Source: Limonium bicolor
Taxonomy: Eukaryota > Streptophyta > Magnoliopsida > Caryophyllales > Plumbaginaceae
Assembly: GCA_023374045.1 (NCBI GenBank)
Contig: CM041780.1
Coordinates: 94,955,005 to 95,019,004, forward strand
Direction: 5' to 3'
Length of the DNA: 64,000 nucleotides
Positions 1-10,939 of this stretch are shown piece by piece. The notes beneath the pieces were generated by a model that had not been told where the DNA came from, searched no databases, and saw only the letters and a list, made by a program, of their open reading frames with translations. Every line of letters begins with the position of its first letter. Position 1 is the stretch's first letter. The translations under genes and the position numbers were made by a program.

Positions 1-854
1 AGTTTGGTCTTCTATTTAAATACGTGAAACTAGAGGTGAAATTAATGAGATGAAAAGAAAACAAATGGAGAAGCGGGAGATTAGAGATGATGAACGAGTG
101 ATGAAGTGAATGGTACAAAGATGGATATGGTGTGTAATTGGAACTCCAGAGGAACCACGGAAGAACACTGGAAGGACACCGAGTAAAGAGGAATGCGGAA
201 GCTCGTATTTATGAGGAAAAGATGCAGAGCAGCAGCTTCATTGATTGAGCTCGATGATTGCAGCTCCCCATTGATTGCAGCTCATTGATTGGCAGGGACA
301 GGGCTGCAACGCGTGCGTGATTTCTGGTAGGCGCCGACTGCTAAAACGATAAGGCGAGTCAAGTTGCATAGCGAGTCGGCGAAGAAGATATCTGTTGATT
401 TACACACTGTCCGCTAGATAAGGAGCGGTCCCCTCTGTCTCAGCCGCATGTTAATAGGCGGTCTCGTGTGTGGCGTCCTTTGATATCTGGCGTACACTCT
501 GTCTCTTGTCCGCCTCGTATGAGGCGGTCGCCTCTGTTTTGTCCGCCTATTATCAGGCGGTACTCTCTATCTTGACCGCATGATATGAGGCTTGGTTGCC
601 TATATTCATGTGGTCCGCCCCTTATTGGGCGGTTGCATGCAATTCATGCATGCCACGTTCTTCCTCACGTGACCATCTTTAATCCCTTATAAACATATGT
701 ATGTTTAGGTATTTTTCCTACAATTTAACACATAAATACATCAGTAAATATAACAACAATTTATAGGAAAAACCCTAGATAATGAGAAACATACTAAATG
801 CTACAATTAATAAGGTGATTAAACCCTAAAAGTCTATATGTTTTGCACTTATCA
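1..854 (-). mobile_element. Partial Athila-type LTR, minus strand
   Basis: The right end reads GTTTTGCACTTATCA, the reverse complement of an LTR start TGATAAGTGC, as in the LTRs of element E (TGATAAGTGT). The body matches the complete solo LTR at 41764-43349: both share a stretch reading AACTCCAGAGGAACCACGG, then GCAGAGCAGCAGCTTC, then a row of GTCCGCC/GGCGG hairpins. The other end lies left of the window. A TATA-like element (reverse complement of GTATTTATGAGG) lies near 208-220. It abuts the copy A LTR fragment and probably inserted into that LTR, but only one edge is visible, so no target duplication can be checked. Confidence 0.75.
370..640. repeat. Cluster of GTCCGCC...GGCGGT hairpins inside the LTR
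   Basis: Several short imperfect palindromes follow each other: a GTCCGC or GTCCGCC arm, 8 to 12 bases, then a GGCGGT arm (for example around 508-530, 540-561 and 613-634). The same motif recurs at 42950-43150 and, in related form, in both LTRs of element E. The function is unknown. Position within an LTR suggests structure in the transcribed leader or a protein-binding array. Confidence 0.7.
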
Positions 855-1424
855 CAAATATAAGGTAAGGAGATTGAGGACTTAAGGAGTTAATGTAACT
901 CTCTTATTAAGGGAACGCGTGGGTCGTTCATTTGCATTGAGCTATTTATGTCATTGTGGTTTGTTGTTTTATTGCATTTCATATTATGTTTGTGATGCTA
1001 ATCAACTTCCATGCTATTGACAATTAGTCGTCGTAGTCCCGTTAGCTTGGGGGCCATGAGGGAGTACCAGATTCGTGCTGACCCCCTTTGGGGGCTGTTT
1101 TTACACTTGCAGGTAAGCGGCCGATGAATTCACAACCCACGAGAGTAGGAGCGGGTAGCCCTAGGTGGGACTTTCTTTTGAGTACGGGTAGCGCTTGTGC
1201 ACCCGTCTGTTAGTAGTTGAACTTGAGATTTATTATGTGGTTTGGAAGATACTTAAAACTCGGATGGTGAATGTATTTGGATGTAGGGTTGTAAATATTT
1301 AAGTAACGGTATTTCTTGCTGATTAGACCGTGGCAAGGCCTGGATAGTCGTTTTTCCGCTGCGACGTTTAAGTATTATTCGTTCAGTTGCGATACACCAC
1401 GATTGGCTTAGGACGGGTGTTACA
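855..1424 (+). mobile_element. 3' part of the 5' LTR of AlkB-gypsy copy A
   Basis: The fragment ends GGGTGTTACA at 1424, immediately before a tRNA-Met primer site, so it is the downstream end of a 5' LTR. It shares with the copy B and copy C LTRs a small CCCC...GGGG hairpin (around 1080-1096), a GCAG-containing tract after it, and the closing GGGTGTTACA. Only about 570 bp is present, against 3.4 to 3.9 kb in copies B and C. The upstream part is cut by the Athila-type LTR at 1-854. Confidence 0.8.
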
Positions 1425-1429
1425 AAAAG

Positions 1430-1457
1430 TGGTATCAGAGCGTAGTTACGCTCTGAT
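1430..1457 (+). promoter_or_regulatory. Primer binding site and overlapping hairpin, copy A
   Basis: TGGTATCAGAGC at 1430-1441 is the standard plant primer site complementary to the 3' end of initiator tRNA-Met. It overlaps a perfect hairpin with arms at 1434-1444 and 1447-1457 (ATCAGAGCGTA / TACGCTCTGAT). The same hairpin with a changed but still paired base occurs in copies B and C, so the structure looks maintained. Confidence 0.9.
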
Positions 1458-1697
1458 CAAGAATACCGGACATAAGGAACCACCGAGTTAGGATATAAGT
1501 TAAGGAATAAGTGATGGGTCAAGGGTGTGAGTTGGTTAGTGTGAGTAGAGTCAGATGCCACTAAAGTGTGGATCGTCTTTACCGTCTACGGACGTATTAA
1601 ATTCGTTAACCGAAATAGTGGTGGATACGAATCTAATGTAGTTAGATTGTTCAGTCAGAAGGAGAGGCCGAGCTGTCCCAGAGGCGACGAGACAAAG

Positions 1698-3023
1698 ATG
1701 CCGGAGGGCAGACGATCGCAGAGATCGTAGCTACCGCATTAGGCACATGGCTATCAGCCTGGTGTGGGTGCACCACCTCCACCGCCCACAACCCTGGGAA
1801 CCGAATTGGGTGAAGAGCCTATCAGACCTTCGACCCACACATTTTAAGGGGGAGAAGATCCCGCCAAGCTTGAGGCGTACATCTCCGAGCTGGAGACCAC
1901 CTTCGAGACCCTTGACGTCCCTGCTGGGATCAAGGTGCGTCTGCTGCTTTCTATCTGAAGGGGGCAGCAGGCGATTGGTGGAAGCTGGTGAGGGCCGAGC
2001 ATGTGGCCAATCCAGAGTTCGGCTGGGAGCAGTACACCGCATTGCTACGAGCAAAGTACTATCCGCCCATGTCCAGACGAAGAAGCGCCTACAGTTGGAT
2101 GCACTCAAGCAGACCGACAAGATGACGGTGGACGAGTATTACACAGAGTTCACCGCCTTGCTCGTCTTTTGCCAGGTCTTGGGTATTCAGACCAGATACT
2201 GGTGGACCGCTTCTATGGCGGCCTTAGCCATCGACTCCACTACGGCATGGGGCCGACGAGTTATACTACCTTGCAGGTAACAAGAATGAGTAAGATAAAT
2301 TAAGTGAATAAGATTTAGTTTGTGAAAATAAGAGGAACTAATACCTTGGGAAGCAGGAGTGCTATCATGCCGCTGCTAAGGTTGAGATAACCGTCCAGCT
2401 GAGGGACGAGGACAATGCCAAGAGAAAGAGTGCTGGGAAGAGTACAGACACCAAGGGCAAGGTGGGTACAAGAAACAGAAGTACCAGCCTCAAGCCCAAA
2501 GAACCAGAACCAAAAGAAGGAGGAAAAAAGGAAAGGCTACTGATGAGCCACTGAAACTGACTTAAGCTTATGCTGCTAAGCCCCTGCGCTCCAGGGTGCC
2601 AAAGGGTAAAGAAATACATCTTGAGTAAATAAGAATGGTTTAACAACATTGAGACACAATCACTGATGCGATACGTATCAGGTACTGAGATTGAAAGGAA
2701 ACCGGAGGTGGTTACCAACGACACTACTATTGCCAGAGGTGCAAGGGGGACCACCCCGGAGTTTACTGCAGGGGGAATAAGGTGGAGTGTAACTTTTGCG
2801 GAGTACTCGGCACCGGGCATATGAGTGCTACAGAACCCGAGAGTAAGAATTATAAACCCAGTTTTAAGGTTAAGACAAGACCAAGACCGATCAGGGATTT
2901 AGATCGACGGTCAGAGGAGGGTGCAGCAAACTACAGACAAGAACCCACGGATGACCCAGAAGTCCGGACCCACACTACACTTGGTGGACCAGGACGATGA
3001 GCCTGAACCCTCATCGAGGCCAG
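1698..3023 (+). pseudogene. gag of AlkB-gypsy copy A, degenerate, three exons
   Basis: This is the capsid/nucleocapsid gene of a Ty3/gypsy element; Gag packages element RNA into cytoplasmic particles. The copy is broken by frameshifts, but fragments such as NWVKSLSDLRP and the tract around 2120-2276 match copy C. Exon 1 ends at 2276 (CTTGCAG then GTAAC). Exon 2 (2357-2605) begins ECYHAAAKVEITV and contains a stop near 2564. Exon 3 (about 2682-3023) carries a zinc knuckle CQRCKGDHPGVYC (CX2CX3HX4C); the second knuckle has lost residues. It ends SSRPG at a donor (CCAG/GTACCG) used in all three copies. Introns are inferred from GT-AG borders and from alignment to copies B and C. The ATG at 1698 is only the nearest plausible start; the region after it is already disrupted. 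Confidence 0.75.
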
Positions 3024-3155
3024 GTACCGCTATAACCATTTAGTAATAAAGTTACCTGCTTACCGCATTATCATGCATGTTTTGGTGAATAAATGAATTA
3101 AGTGACATGAATGAGATTGATTACTTAAGTAAGATATAACCTACTACCACTTTAG

Positions 3156-3859
3156 GAAGCTTCAACATCTGCTATCCAATGCCATCTACACCTAACCCGG
3201 AGTCCACCGACATCGAAACCATAGACTTTCCAACCAAACAATGTCAGGTTATCCGCCCTGGTATGATTTTATTAAGGGGATACCTGACACCCAAAGCGCA
3301 AATAGCCATCATCAGGAAATGCAATCAACTAGGAATGGGACCGGGAGGTTTTTATAGACCGGAGTACCCAGGGGGAGCAAGGATGAAATTAAAAATGATG
3401 AGCTTAGGCAAGGATTGGAATCCATATGCCAAGACCTACCAAACTATGAGGACACAGGATGGAATCTCACCACCGGAAATACCCGAAGAATTCCACCCGG
3501 TAAACACACAAGTCATGGAGATCGCTCAGCAGTTGGAAGCTGAACCGGTTCCAGACATACAAGCAGACATTTGCATTGTGAACTTCTACGAAAAAGATGG
3601 GCGACTTGGACTACACCAGGATAAGGACGAGACAACGGAGTCTCTCGAAAGAGGGATACCCGTAGTGTCTTGGATCATTGGGGATGACGCAGAGTTTCTA
3701 TACGGCAAGCAGAAGCGTGTGGACCGTGCAAATAAGTTGGTTCTTAAGTCTGGAGATGTATTAGTTATTGGAGGAGAATCAAGGATGTTGTACCATGGGA
3801 TTAAGAGAATCAAGCTGAATACAACACCGTCAGCAGTAATCAATGCGACGCATATGTGA
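3156..3859 (+). CDS. AlkB-like 2OG-Fe(II) dioxygenase exon, copy A
   Basis: This exon encodes an AlkB-family dioxygenase domain, a family that oxidatively removes methyl groups from nucleic acids (or sometimes proteins) using Fe(II) and 2-oxoglutarate. Visible motifs: the HxD iron ligands in LGLHQDKDE, a conserved VVSWIIGDDAEFLYG strand, and the second iron-binding His in SRMLYHGI preceded by GDVLVIGGE. A splice acceptor (CTTTAG, ending 3155) joins it in frame to gag exon 3. An internal ATG at 3179 could start it alone. A TGA at 3857-3859 falls just before the segment reading GRLNLTFR, whose arginines bind 2-oxoglutarate in this family, so the product should lack a key residue unless the stop is bypassed. 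The domain lies between zinc knuckles and protease. AlkB identity is firm; the substrate is unknown. Confidence 0.88.
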
Positions 3860-4052
3860 CCAGGGAGATTAAACCTAACCTTTAGACAATATCAGCCATG
3901 TAATGCTTTAGTATGGGATAAGGAATGAGATGTAAGATTGAAGCACGTGTTGTAAACAGGATGGTTACAAATAAAATAAGAGTGTTGTTCATATAAATTG
4001 TTACGACTCTTGTTATACCATCAATACTCATGAAGCTTATGAATACGATTAG

Positions 4053-4162
4053 GTCATGGACTCGGTACGGAAGGTGCGCTAAGCATACTTACAGAGGCAC
4101 AGGCCGACGCCAGCGGTACTATCCTCACCGGCACCTTTCTGATTAATGGGATTGAGGCATCA
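4053..4162 (+). pseudogene. Start of the protease exon, copy A, truncated
   Basis: After an acceptor ending ACGATTAG at 4052, the frame reads GLGTEGALSILTEAQADASGTILTGTF and then IEAS, matching the beginning of the protease exon in copies B and C. It stops before the catalytic DSGA because element D starts at 4163. The frame is in phase with the donor at 3023, as expected if AlkB is skipped to make Gag-Pol. No other pol of copy A is present. Confidence 0.75.
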
Positions 4163-6325
4163 TGTAACACCCCCAAACACTGGCCTAGGAGTTAGGGGTA
4201 TTACACGCCGCATATTATTACATAATAACGCAAGGCTCTAATAAACAGAATTAAACAGATAATCAAATAAGGCCCAAAGAATACTTCAATACAGTATTAT
4301 CGAAGAGAGTAAAACATCCCCAAAAGTCATTACAGAACCCACCAAACAGATGTCAAAAGCGGAAGCTAACAAAATGCCCAAAGGCCAAATCAATACAAAG
4401 TCTCAAAGAAGCTAAAACAAAGCAGCTAAACTCCAGAAGCTGAGGGGAGACGATCCTCGCTAATCAATCTGCAAAAGCGTTAGAAGTAGGGGAATGAGCA
4501 CACAACTATGCCCAGTAGATGACCAACTTCATCAACCAGCATGCTCAAAACATTTACAGAATATTGACAAATCAGAAGGAGTCAAGAATCCACAAATATC
4601 AGAAATCAGAAACAGAAGTCCATCATTAAGGGACTAAACAGAGCAGAAGCTGACAGAAGCAGAAAACAGAGTGGGACACTAGCGATCACAGCATACAGAC
4701 AGAACGAGCAACCAGCTCGTGAACAGAACGAGGAAACCTCACTCGTAAACAGAACAGGTGTAAACACCCGTGAACAGAACGGGGAACATCACCCGTGAAC
4801 AGAAGGATCCTACATAGCGCGCTACGAGACAGCGTAACCAGCCATCCAAAGGCTCAGACACAGAGATAACTAGGTCCCAAAACAGAAGCTTAAATACAGA
4901 TAAGCATATGTGCACCAAAGGCACCAGAAAGCTCATAGATAGCTTGGAAATCAGAAGGGGAATCCAACCCCGCAAACAGAAGTCAAAACGGAGCTCAAAC
5001 GAGCAAGTTATGGCCAAAACAGTAGCCTGTCCGAACTTGTGTCCGGACATCAATGTTCGGACACAAGTCGAGACTCAGAAGGCAAAATCAGACAGATGTC
5101 CGAACTTGTGTCCGGACTTCAAAGTTCGGACACAAGTCGAACCTTAAAACAGATGAAGTCAGAGGTGTCCGAACATCCAAGTTCGGACGGATGTTCGGAC
5201 CTTCGGAAAACAGAACGTGGAGAGTCCGAACTTGTGTCCGGACATCCAATGTTCGGACACAAGTCGAAGCCAAAATCAGAGAATGCAGAAGGCTGTGTCC
5301 GAACTTCAAAGTTCGGACGGAAGTTCGGACACAGCGAAGATTTTCAAAAGATTAAGCGCAGAAGGGCATGTCCGAACTTCAAAGCTCGGACGGAAGTTCG
5401 GACATGCCGAAAACCTCAGAAATCAGAAGCGAAATCAAACGAACAGAGGCACAAAAACCAATCCAAATCAACACACACATTTACAAAACAACCTTGGGGG
5501 TTTAATCCATTGAAAGGCATTAAACAGACATAAACACACACAACACAAGATCAAATCATTGAATAACTGAGAATCCAAACTCCCCAAGGCTGAACACACG
5601 GATCGAATCCGAAAGCCACCTACCTCAATTACAACAGAGATTCTCTCGAATCTGAACAACGATCAACGCAGACACAGCAGTACGCAGACCCAGAAATGCA
5701 ATCAGACAGCCACTGAAAACTCACAAACGCAGAGAACAACCCCAATCAGAAACTGTCCACAACCCAACTGAAACGAAAACGAAAACAAAACCCTCACCTG
5801 AATCTGTCTACAGATTACAGAGCAGTCCACAGCAGATGAACCCGATGAAGGAGTCGAGAAGAATCGCTGAATCATAATCAGATTGCAGAGAACGAATCAG
5901 AACGTGAAATCAACGCAACTGTAGAACTGAGAGAGGGCTGAACACTATACCTTGAACAGAATGCGAATTGCGACGGAGACGATGAATTCACAGCAGAAAC
6001 TCGAATTCCCAAACAGCAGCACTTGGACAGATGGAGAAGAACAAAGCGTGAAGAGAAAATTGAGAGAGAAAGAGAAGGGTTGAGGGTTTCCAACTGAGCG
6101 AGAAGAAGAGCGTAAACGATCGTGAGAACGTGATTAGAAGTGAGGGTAATTAATGAGGGAAAAAAAATGAATTAAGTATTATCCTCACCTGATTAATTTG
6201 ATAGAAACAAAAGACCTCCTCGCCCCCGGCTTCTTTAATAAGGACTTCCGTGTCCTAAATTCAGAATACCATCTTAATGAACCATAGTAACGAAATAAAA
6301 TATAACCAAATCTTGGGTTATAACA
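4163..6325 (-). repeat. 3' LTR of element D
   Basis: It runs from TGTAACACCCCC to GGGTTATAACA, about 2.16 kb, and is closely matched by 10940-13134 with many small indels. It contains the palindromic GTCCGAAC/GTTCGGAC array at about 5028-5405. Long open frames inside it, for example through the palindromic array, are repeat artefacts shared with the other LTR. Confidence 0.92.
5028..5405. repeat. Palindromic GTCCGAACTT/AAGTTCGGAC array in the LTR of D
   Basis: Six successive hairpins, each pairing GTCCGAACTT or a variant with a following GTTCGGAC, are separated by 30 to 45 bases of A-rich sequence. The first are around 5028-5066 and 5098-5136, the last around 5370-5404. The arms are extended by TGTGTCCGGACA segments. 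The same array is in the other LTR (about 11817-12196) and a variant is in the copy B LTR. Confidence 0.9.
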
Positions 6326-6343
6326 TCACCTCCCCCTTAAAAG
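6326..6343 (-). promoter_or_regulatory. Polypurine tract of element D
   Basis: On the minus strand the bases just upstream of the 3' LTR read CTTTTAAGGGGGAGGTGA, a purine-rich stretch in the position where plus-strand DNA synthesis is primed. It directly abuts the LTR end at 6325. Confidence 0.85.
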
Positions 6344-6359
6344 AATTTCGTCCTCGAAA

Positions 6360-7945
6360 TTAAAACATACCTACTGCTCGAAAGGCGGGAAACTTAGAAC
6401 GAACTTCGCTTTCGACCTCCCAGGTCGCCTCTTCCTCGGACTGACCCGACCACTGCACCTTCACCAAGGGCATGGTCTTACTCCTGAGCTTGCGGACATC
6501 CCGCCAAAATCCTCAAAGGAACTGCCTCAAACGTGAAGTCCTCCCTCAACTGAAGCGGACTGAAGTCGATCACATGAGATGGGTCCGGAATGTACTTCCT
6601 CAGCATCGAAACATGGAAAACACTGTGCACTGCTGCTAAAGACGGAGGCAGAGCCAAACGATAGGCAACCGGTCCGATCCTCTCTAGGATCTCAAAAGGA
6701 CCCACAAAACGAGGGCTAAGCTTGCCTCTCTTCCCAAAACGAACGACTCCTCGCACAGGAGAAACCTTCAGATACACATGATCGCCCACCTCAAACTCTA
6801 GAGGTCGTCTCCTCTGATCGGCGTAGCTCTTCTGACGACTCTGAGCCACAAGCAGACGCTCTCTGATAGACTGAATCTTGCCCACAGCATCCTGAACCAA
6901 GTCTGGACCAATCACAGCTCTCTCCTTCAGATCATCCCAACAGATGGGTGATCTGCACCTCCTGCCATACAAGGCCTCAAAGGGCCATCCCGATACTGGT
7001 CTGAAAGCTGTTATTGTACGCGAACTCTATCAGTGCCACGTGCTGATCCCAGCTGCCCCCAAAGTCGAGTACACATGCCCTGAGCATGTCCTCTAGGACC
7101 TGATTCGTCCTCTCTGTCTGCCCGTCTGACTGAGGATGGTAAGCTGAACTGAAAGACAACTTCGTCCCCAAAGCCTGATGCAAACTCTGCCAGAACCTGG
7201 ACACAAACCTCGGATCTCTGTCAGACACAATCGAAGCCGGAACCCCATGCAGACGTACTATCTCATCAATGTACAACTGGGCTAAACGGTGCAAACTGAA
7301 GGTCTTCCTGACAGGTAGGAAGTGAGCGCTCTTCGTGAGCCGGTCCACAATGACCCAAACTGCATCGAAACCCCTCGGAGTCTTAGGCAGTCCCATGACA
7401 AAATCCATACCGACGCTCTCCCACTTCCACTCCGGAACGGGAAGAGGCTGAAGCAAACCAGCTGGTCTCTGATGCTCGGCCTTGACCTGCTGACAGGTCC
7501 TACATCTGGATACAAAGTCGGAGATGTCCCTCTTCATTTCCACCAAGAAGTCTCACAGATCCCGGTACATCTTCACACCTCCTGGGTGTACCGAGTATGG
7601 AGCTCCATGAGCCTCCTGCATGATCTCACGCCTCAACGCGTCGTCTGCCGGCACACAAACACGGCCTCTGAACCTCAGGCAGCCATCCTCTGAAACCCGG
7701 AACTCGGACTCCTGACCAGCAGACAAACTCTCTCTGATCTTACACAGACTGACATCAAGCTCCTGACTGGCCTTGATCCGGTCGATCAAGGTAGGCTGAA
7801 CCTGCAGTGCTGCCAAAATCCCAGACCTCTCTGGACGGACGACCCAGATACCCATGCGCTGCAACTCCAGAGCACCTCTGCACACCAGACAAAGCACAGA
7901 CGGTCCCAGACGGACCCCTCCTACTAAGCGCATCAGCCACCACAT
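6360..7945 (-). pseudogene. Integrase and chromodomain-like C-terminus of element D pol
   Basis: Integrase inserts the element cDNA into host DNA. The zinc-binding HHCC part is split by a frameshift (HPGGVKMYRDL near 7580, CRTCQQVK near 7495). The catalytic core follows with the acidic residues in GMDFVMGLP, VSDRDPRF and GQTERTNQ. The ORF from 6972 down continues with LEFEVGDHVYLKVSP and the GPFEILERIGPVAYRL module. The last residues, in another frame, read LVKVQWSGQ followed by EEATWEVE, a chromodomain-like tail that in chromoviruses can direct integration to marked chromatin; the stop is at 6360. At least two frameshifts break it. Confidence 0.85.
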
Positions 7946-9225
7946 TCGCCCTACCCGGATGGTAGAGGATCTCTAAGTCGTAATCGTGTAGCAACTCCAG
8001 CCACCTCCTCTGCCTCAAGTTCAACTCCTTCTGAGTGAACAGATACTTGAGGCTCTTATGGTCCGTATACACCTTGCACGCTGCCCCATACAAGTAGTGC
8101 CTCCAAATCTTCAACGCAAAGACCACCGCAGCCAGCTCCAGATCGTGGGTCGGATAGTTCTTCTCATATGGCTTCAACTGACGAGAGCCATATGCTACTA
8201 CCTTCCCATGCTGCATCAGAACACATCCAAGTCCCCTATGGGACGCATCACAGAAAACCTCAGACCCTCGGTCCCCTCCGGAAGAGTCAAGATCGGCGCA
8301 GTAGTCAACCTCTTCTTTAGCTCCAGAAAACACTGCTCACAGGCATCGCTCCACTCAAACTTCACATCCTTCTGCAGCAGACGAGTCAACGGAATCACCA
8401 ACTTGGAGAAGCCCTCCACAAACTTGCGATAGTAGCCCGCTAGTCCAAGGAAGCTACGAATATCTCCGACATTAGTAGGCCTGGCCCACTCAGTAATAGC
8501 TCGAATCTTCTCCGGGTCCACGGAGATACCATCCTTGGAGACCACATGTCCCAAGAATACCACCTGATCTAGCCAGAACTCGCACTTCTTCAGCTTCGCA
8601 TACAACTCGTTCTCCCTCAGAGTCTGGAGAACGGTCCTCAAATGCTCCTCGTGCTCCTCAGCACTCTTGGAATACACCAAGATGTCATCATAAAGACTAC
8701 CACGAACTGGTCCAAAAACGGCTTGAACACCCGTTCATCATATCCATAAATACTGACGGCGCATTCGTCAACCCGAATGGCATCACTAGGAACTCGTAGT
8801 GTCCATAACGAGTCCTGAAAGCGGACTTAGGCACGTCGTCTGCCTTAATCCTCAGCTGATGATATCCCGACCTCAGATCGATCTTCGAAAACACCTTAGC
8901 TCCAGCTAACTGGTCGAACAAGTCATCTATGCGCGGGAGAGGATACCTATTCTTAATGGTAACCTTGTTGAGCTCCCTGTAGTCAATGCACAACCGCATG
9001 CTACCGTCCTTCTTCTTTACAAAACACTGGCGCTCCCCAAGGCGACACACTAGGGCGGATGAAGCCCTTATCCAGCAGCTCCTGCAACTGGACCTTCAGC
9101 TCCTTGAGCTCAGCAGGCGCCATACGGTATGGGGCCTTCGAAATGGGCTGAGTCTCAGGTGCGAGCTCGATCGAGAACTCCACCTCTCTGACAGGGGGAA
9201 GCCCAGGTACATCATCCTGGAACAC
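7946..9225 (-). pseudogene. Reverse transcriptase and RNase H of element D pol
   Basis: Reverse transcriptase copies the element RNA and RNase H degrades the RNA strand. Visible parts in order: [95 protein letters not shown], then the F(V/I)DD catalytic strand near 8690 across a frame change. The RNase H part has [40 protein letters not shown] and [11 protein letters not shown]. Frameshifts at about 9050, 8690 and 8220 split the reading frame. Confidence 0.9.
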
Positions 9226-9279
9226 GTCGGGAAGTCTCTGACCACTGGAATCTCCTCCAACTTCGCATCCTTGCGAACC

Positions 9280-9890
9280 TCAGGGATGTAGCACAGATAT
9301 CCCTGGCATCCTTTCCTCAGAAAACGGAACGCCTGCATCTGATATGACTGGCGGCGAGCACGGGAGTCCATTCCCTGCTACAATCAAACGGGGCTGACCC
9401 GGCTCCTCAAAAGTGACTCTCGAAGCAGCACAATCAATATGGGCATGGTGCGCAGCAAGCCAATCCATGCCCAGAATCACATCAAAAGAAGTCATCTCCA
9501 TCGGGATGAGGTTAGCACACAGAGTCCTATCTCTGACTAACACAGGACTATCTTTGCAAACAGAATTCAACAGCATAGAAGAGTCCCTAACTAATGGACT
9601 ATGCACACATAACTCAACACCCAGAGGCACAACAGGCAAACCGAGCTCACCCACCAACTCAGCAGAAATAAAAGAGTGGGTGGCTCCAGAGTCAAACAAA
9701 CAGAAAACAGAACGAGATGACAGCTGGAGAATACCTGTGACAACTCTGTCAGTCGATCGGTCTCTCTCTCCAGCCATCGCGTACACTCTGGCCTGGCCCT
9801 GGGGCTTCTTCTGCTCAGCCCGGTCTCGATCTCTAGACCCAGATGTAGATCCTCCAGCTCCACCTCCAGAGCTACCTCTGCTCCTCTCAG
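9280..9890 (-). pseudogene. Aspartic protease of element D
   Basis: The retroviral-type protease that cuts Gag-Pol. The active-site motif CLFDSGATHSFIS lies with its aspartate codon near 9693, and the later VILGMDWLAAHHA segment is the usual second conserved block. The linker to reverse transcriptase runs through a frameshift near 9280. Confidence 0.85.
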
Positions 9891-9910
9891 CCTGAGGGCA
9901 ATCAGCAATC

Positions 9911-10826
9911 CTATGCCCATGGACCACACTTGAAGCAGGCCCGACTTCCTGTAGCAGTCCTGGCCTCTGTGAAACTTGCCACAGACCTGGCACTTCGGAG
10001 CGGGAGCTGATGAAGACGAACCACCTCTGTCTCGCGAACGGTCCCCAGAGCGGTCTCCAGTAGACTGCTTCTTCTGAGAAGCAGACTGATCCCTCCTATC
10101 ACTGTCATCGGACCTCTGCTTCCTCTTCTGGTCCTTCCCTCCAGACTGGCGACCTCTCAAGTCAGCCTCTACCAACAGGGCGACATCAGCAACGTCCCTG
10201 AAGGTCTTGTGACGCAGCGGCGTCACAGCAGATCGGATATCCGGCCTCAGGCCACTCTCAAACTTCCTGGCCTTCCTATGCTCGTCAGGCTCAGGTGCGA
10301 ACTTAGACAGGCTGATAAACTTCCGGACGTACTCCTCCACACTCATATCCCGACCCTGGCGTAGCCGGTTATACTCCAGGATGCGCTGATCCTTGTAGAC
10401 GTCGGGGTAGAACTGCTTGTTGAACTCCCCAATGAACTGCTCCCACGTCCAAGGCTGTGGGAACTTCCCCATAACTGACCTCCACCACTCCTTGGCTTCG
10501 GCCTTGAACAGAAAGGTGGCAAAGTCGACCTTCTGCTCCTCCTCAGAGCCCATCACTCGCAGCAAATCCTCCACCTCTGACAACCAGTGGCTGGCCTCCT
10601 GGGGATCTCCTGCCCCATCGAACGATGGCGGCTTCAGCTTCATGAACTCCTGAAGCGCCTTCACGTTCCTCCCTCCAGCATCTGCCCCAGCCGGGCCTGC
10701 TCCGCCAGCTGGTCCTCCTCCAGCTGGACCGCCCCCTGCAGCCATGGTCTGCATGAGCTGCGTCATGAACTGCTGAACAGCATCAGCAACATTCCCTGGA
10801 GGGTTATTCGCTCTCCTTGGCGGCAT
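9911..10826 (-). pseudogene. gag of element D
   Basis: The capsid and nucleocapsid gene. It starts MPPRRANNPPGNVADAVQQF at the ATG at 10826, followed by a Gly/Ala-rich linker. Then comes a Retrotrans_gag-type region (FATFLFKAEAKEWWRSV, LEYNRLRQGRDMSVEEYVRKF) and a basic linker. A knuckle CQVCGKFHRGQDC (CX2CX3HX4C) follows. The second knuckle (CFKCG... then HRIADC) is split by a frameshift near 9940. About 290 residues are continuous. No introns are evident, unlike gag of copies A to C. Confidence 0.88.
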
Positions 10827-10922
10827 TCTGAAAGTCCAACAGCAGACAGTTAAACTCCGACACTAACACTGACATTTCTGACTGACTGGCTAACTTAAAA
10901 TCCCAGCAGATTAGAACCCAGA

Positions 10923-10934
10923 GCTCTGATACCA
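10923..10934 (-). promoter_or_regulatory. tRNA-Met primer binding site of element D
   Basis: The reverse complement reads TGGTATCAGAGC, five bases inside the 5' LTR boundary at 10940. It marks 10940-13134 as the 5' LTR and fixes the element as minus strand. Confidence 0.9.
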
Positions 10935-10939
10935 CTAAA

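Noticed and set aside
3156..3859. An independent host AlkB gene into which elements inserted
   Set aside because: The same gag-AlkB-protease order with the same splice borders occurs at three places in two orientations.
5028..5405. Regularly spaced palindromic repeats resembling a CRISPR array
   Set aside because: The units lie inside LTRs of retrotransposons, spacers are related A-rich sequences, units vary, and there are no cas genes. This is a plant nuclear sequence.
5039..5533. Open frames of 100-164 residues through the LTR palindromes
   Set aside because: They arise from repeats without stops, overlap in several frames and on both strands, and recur in the partner LTR (11828-12315). 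There is no protein signature.
9413..9895. Plus-strand open frame of 160 residues
   Set aside because: It is the antisense shadow of the protease and gag linker of element D.
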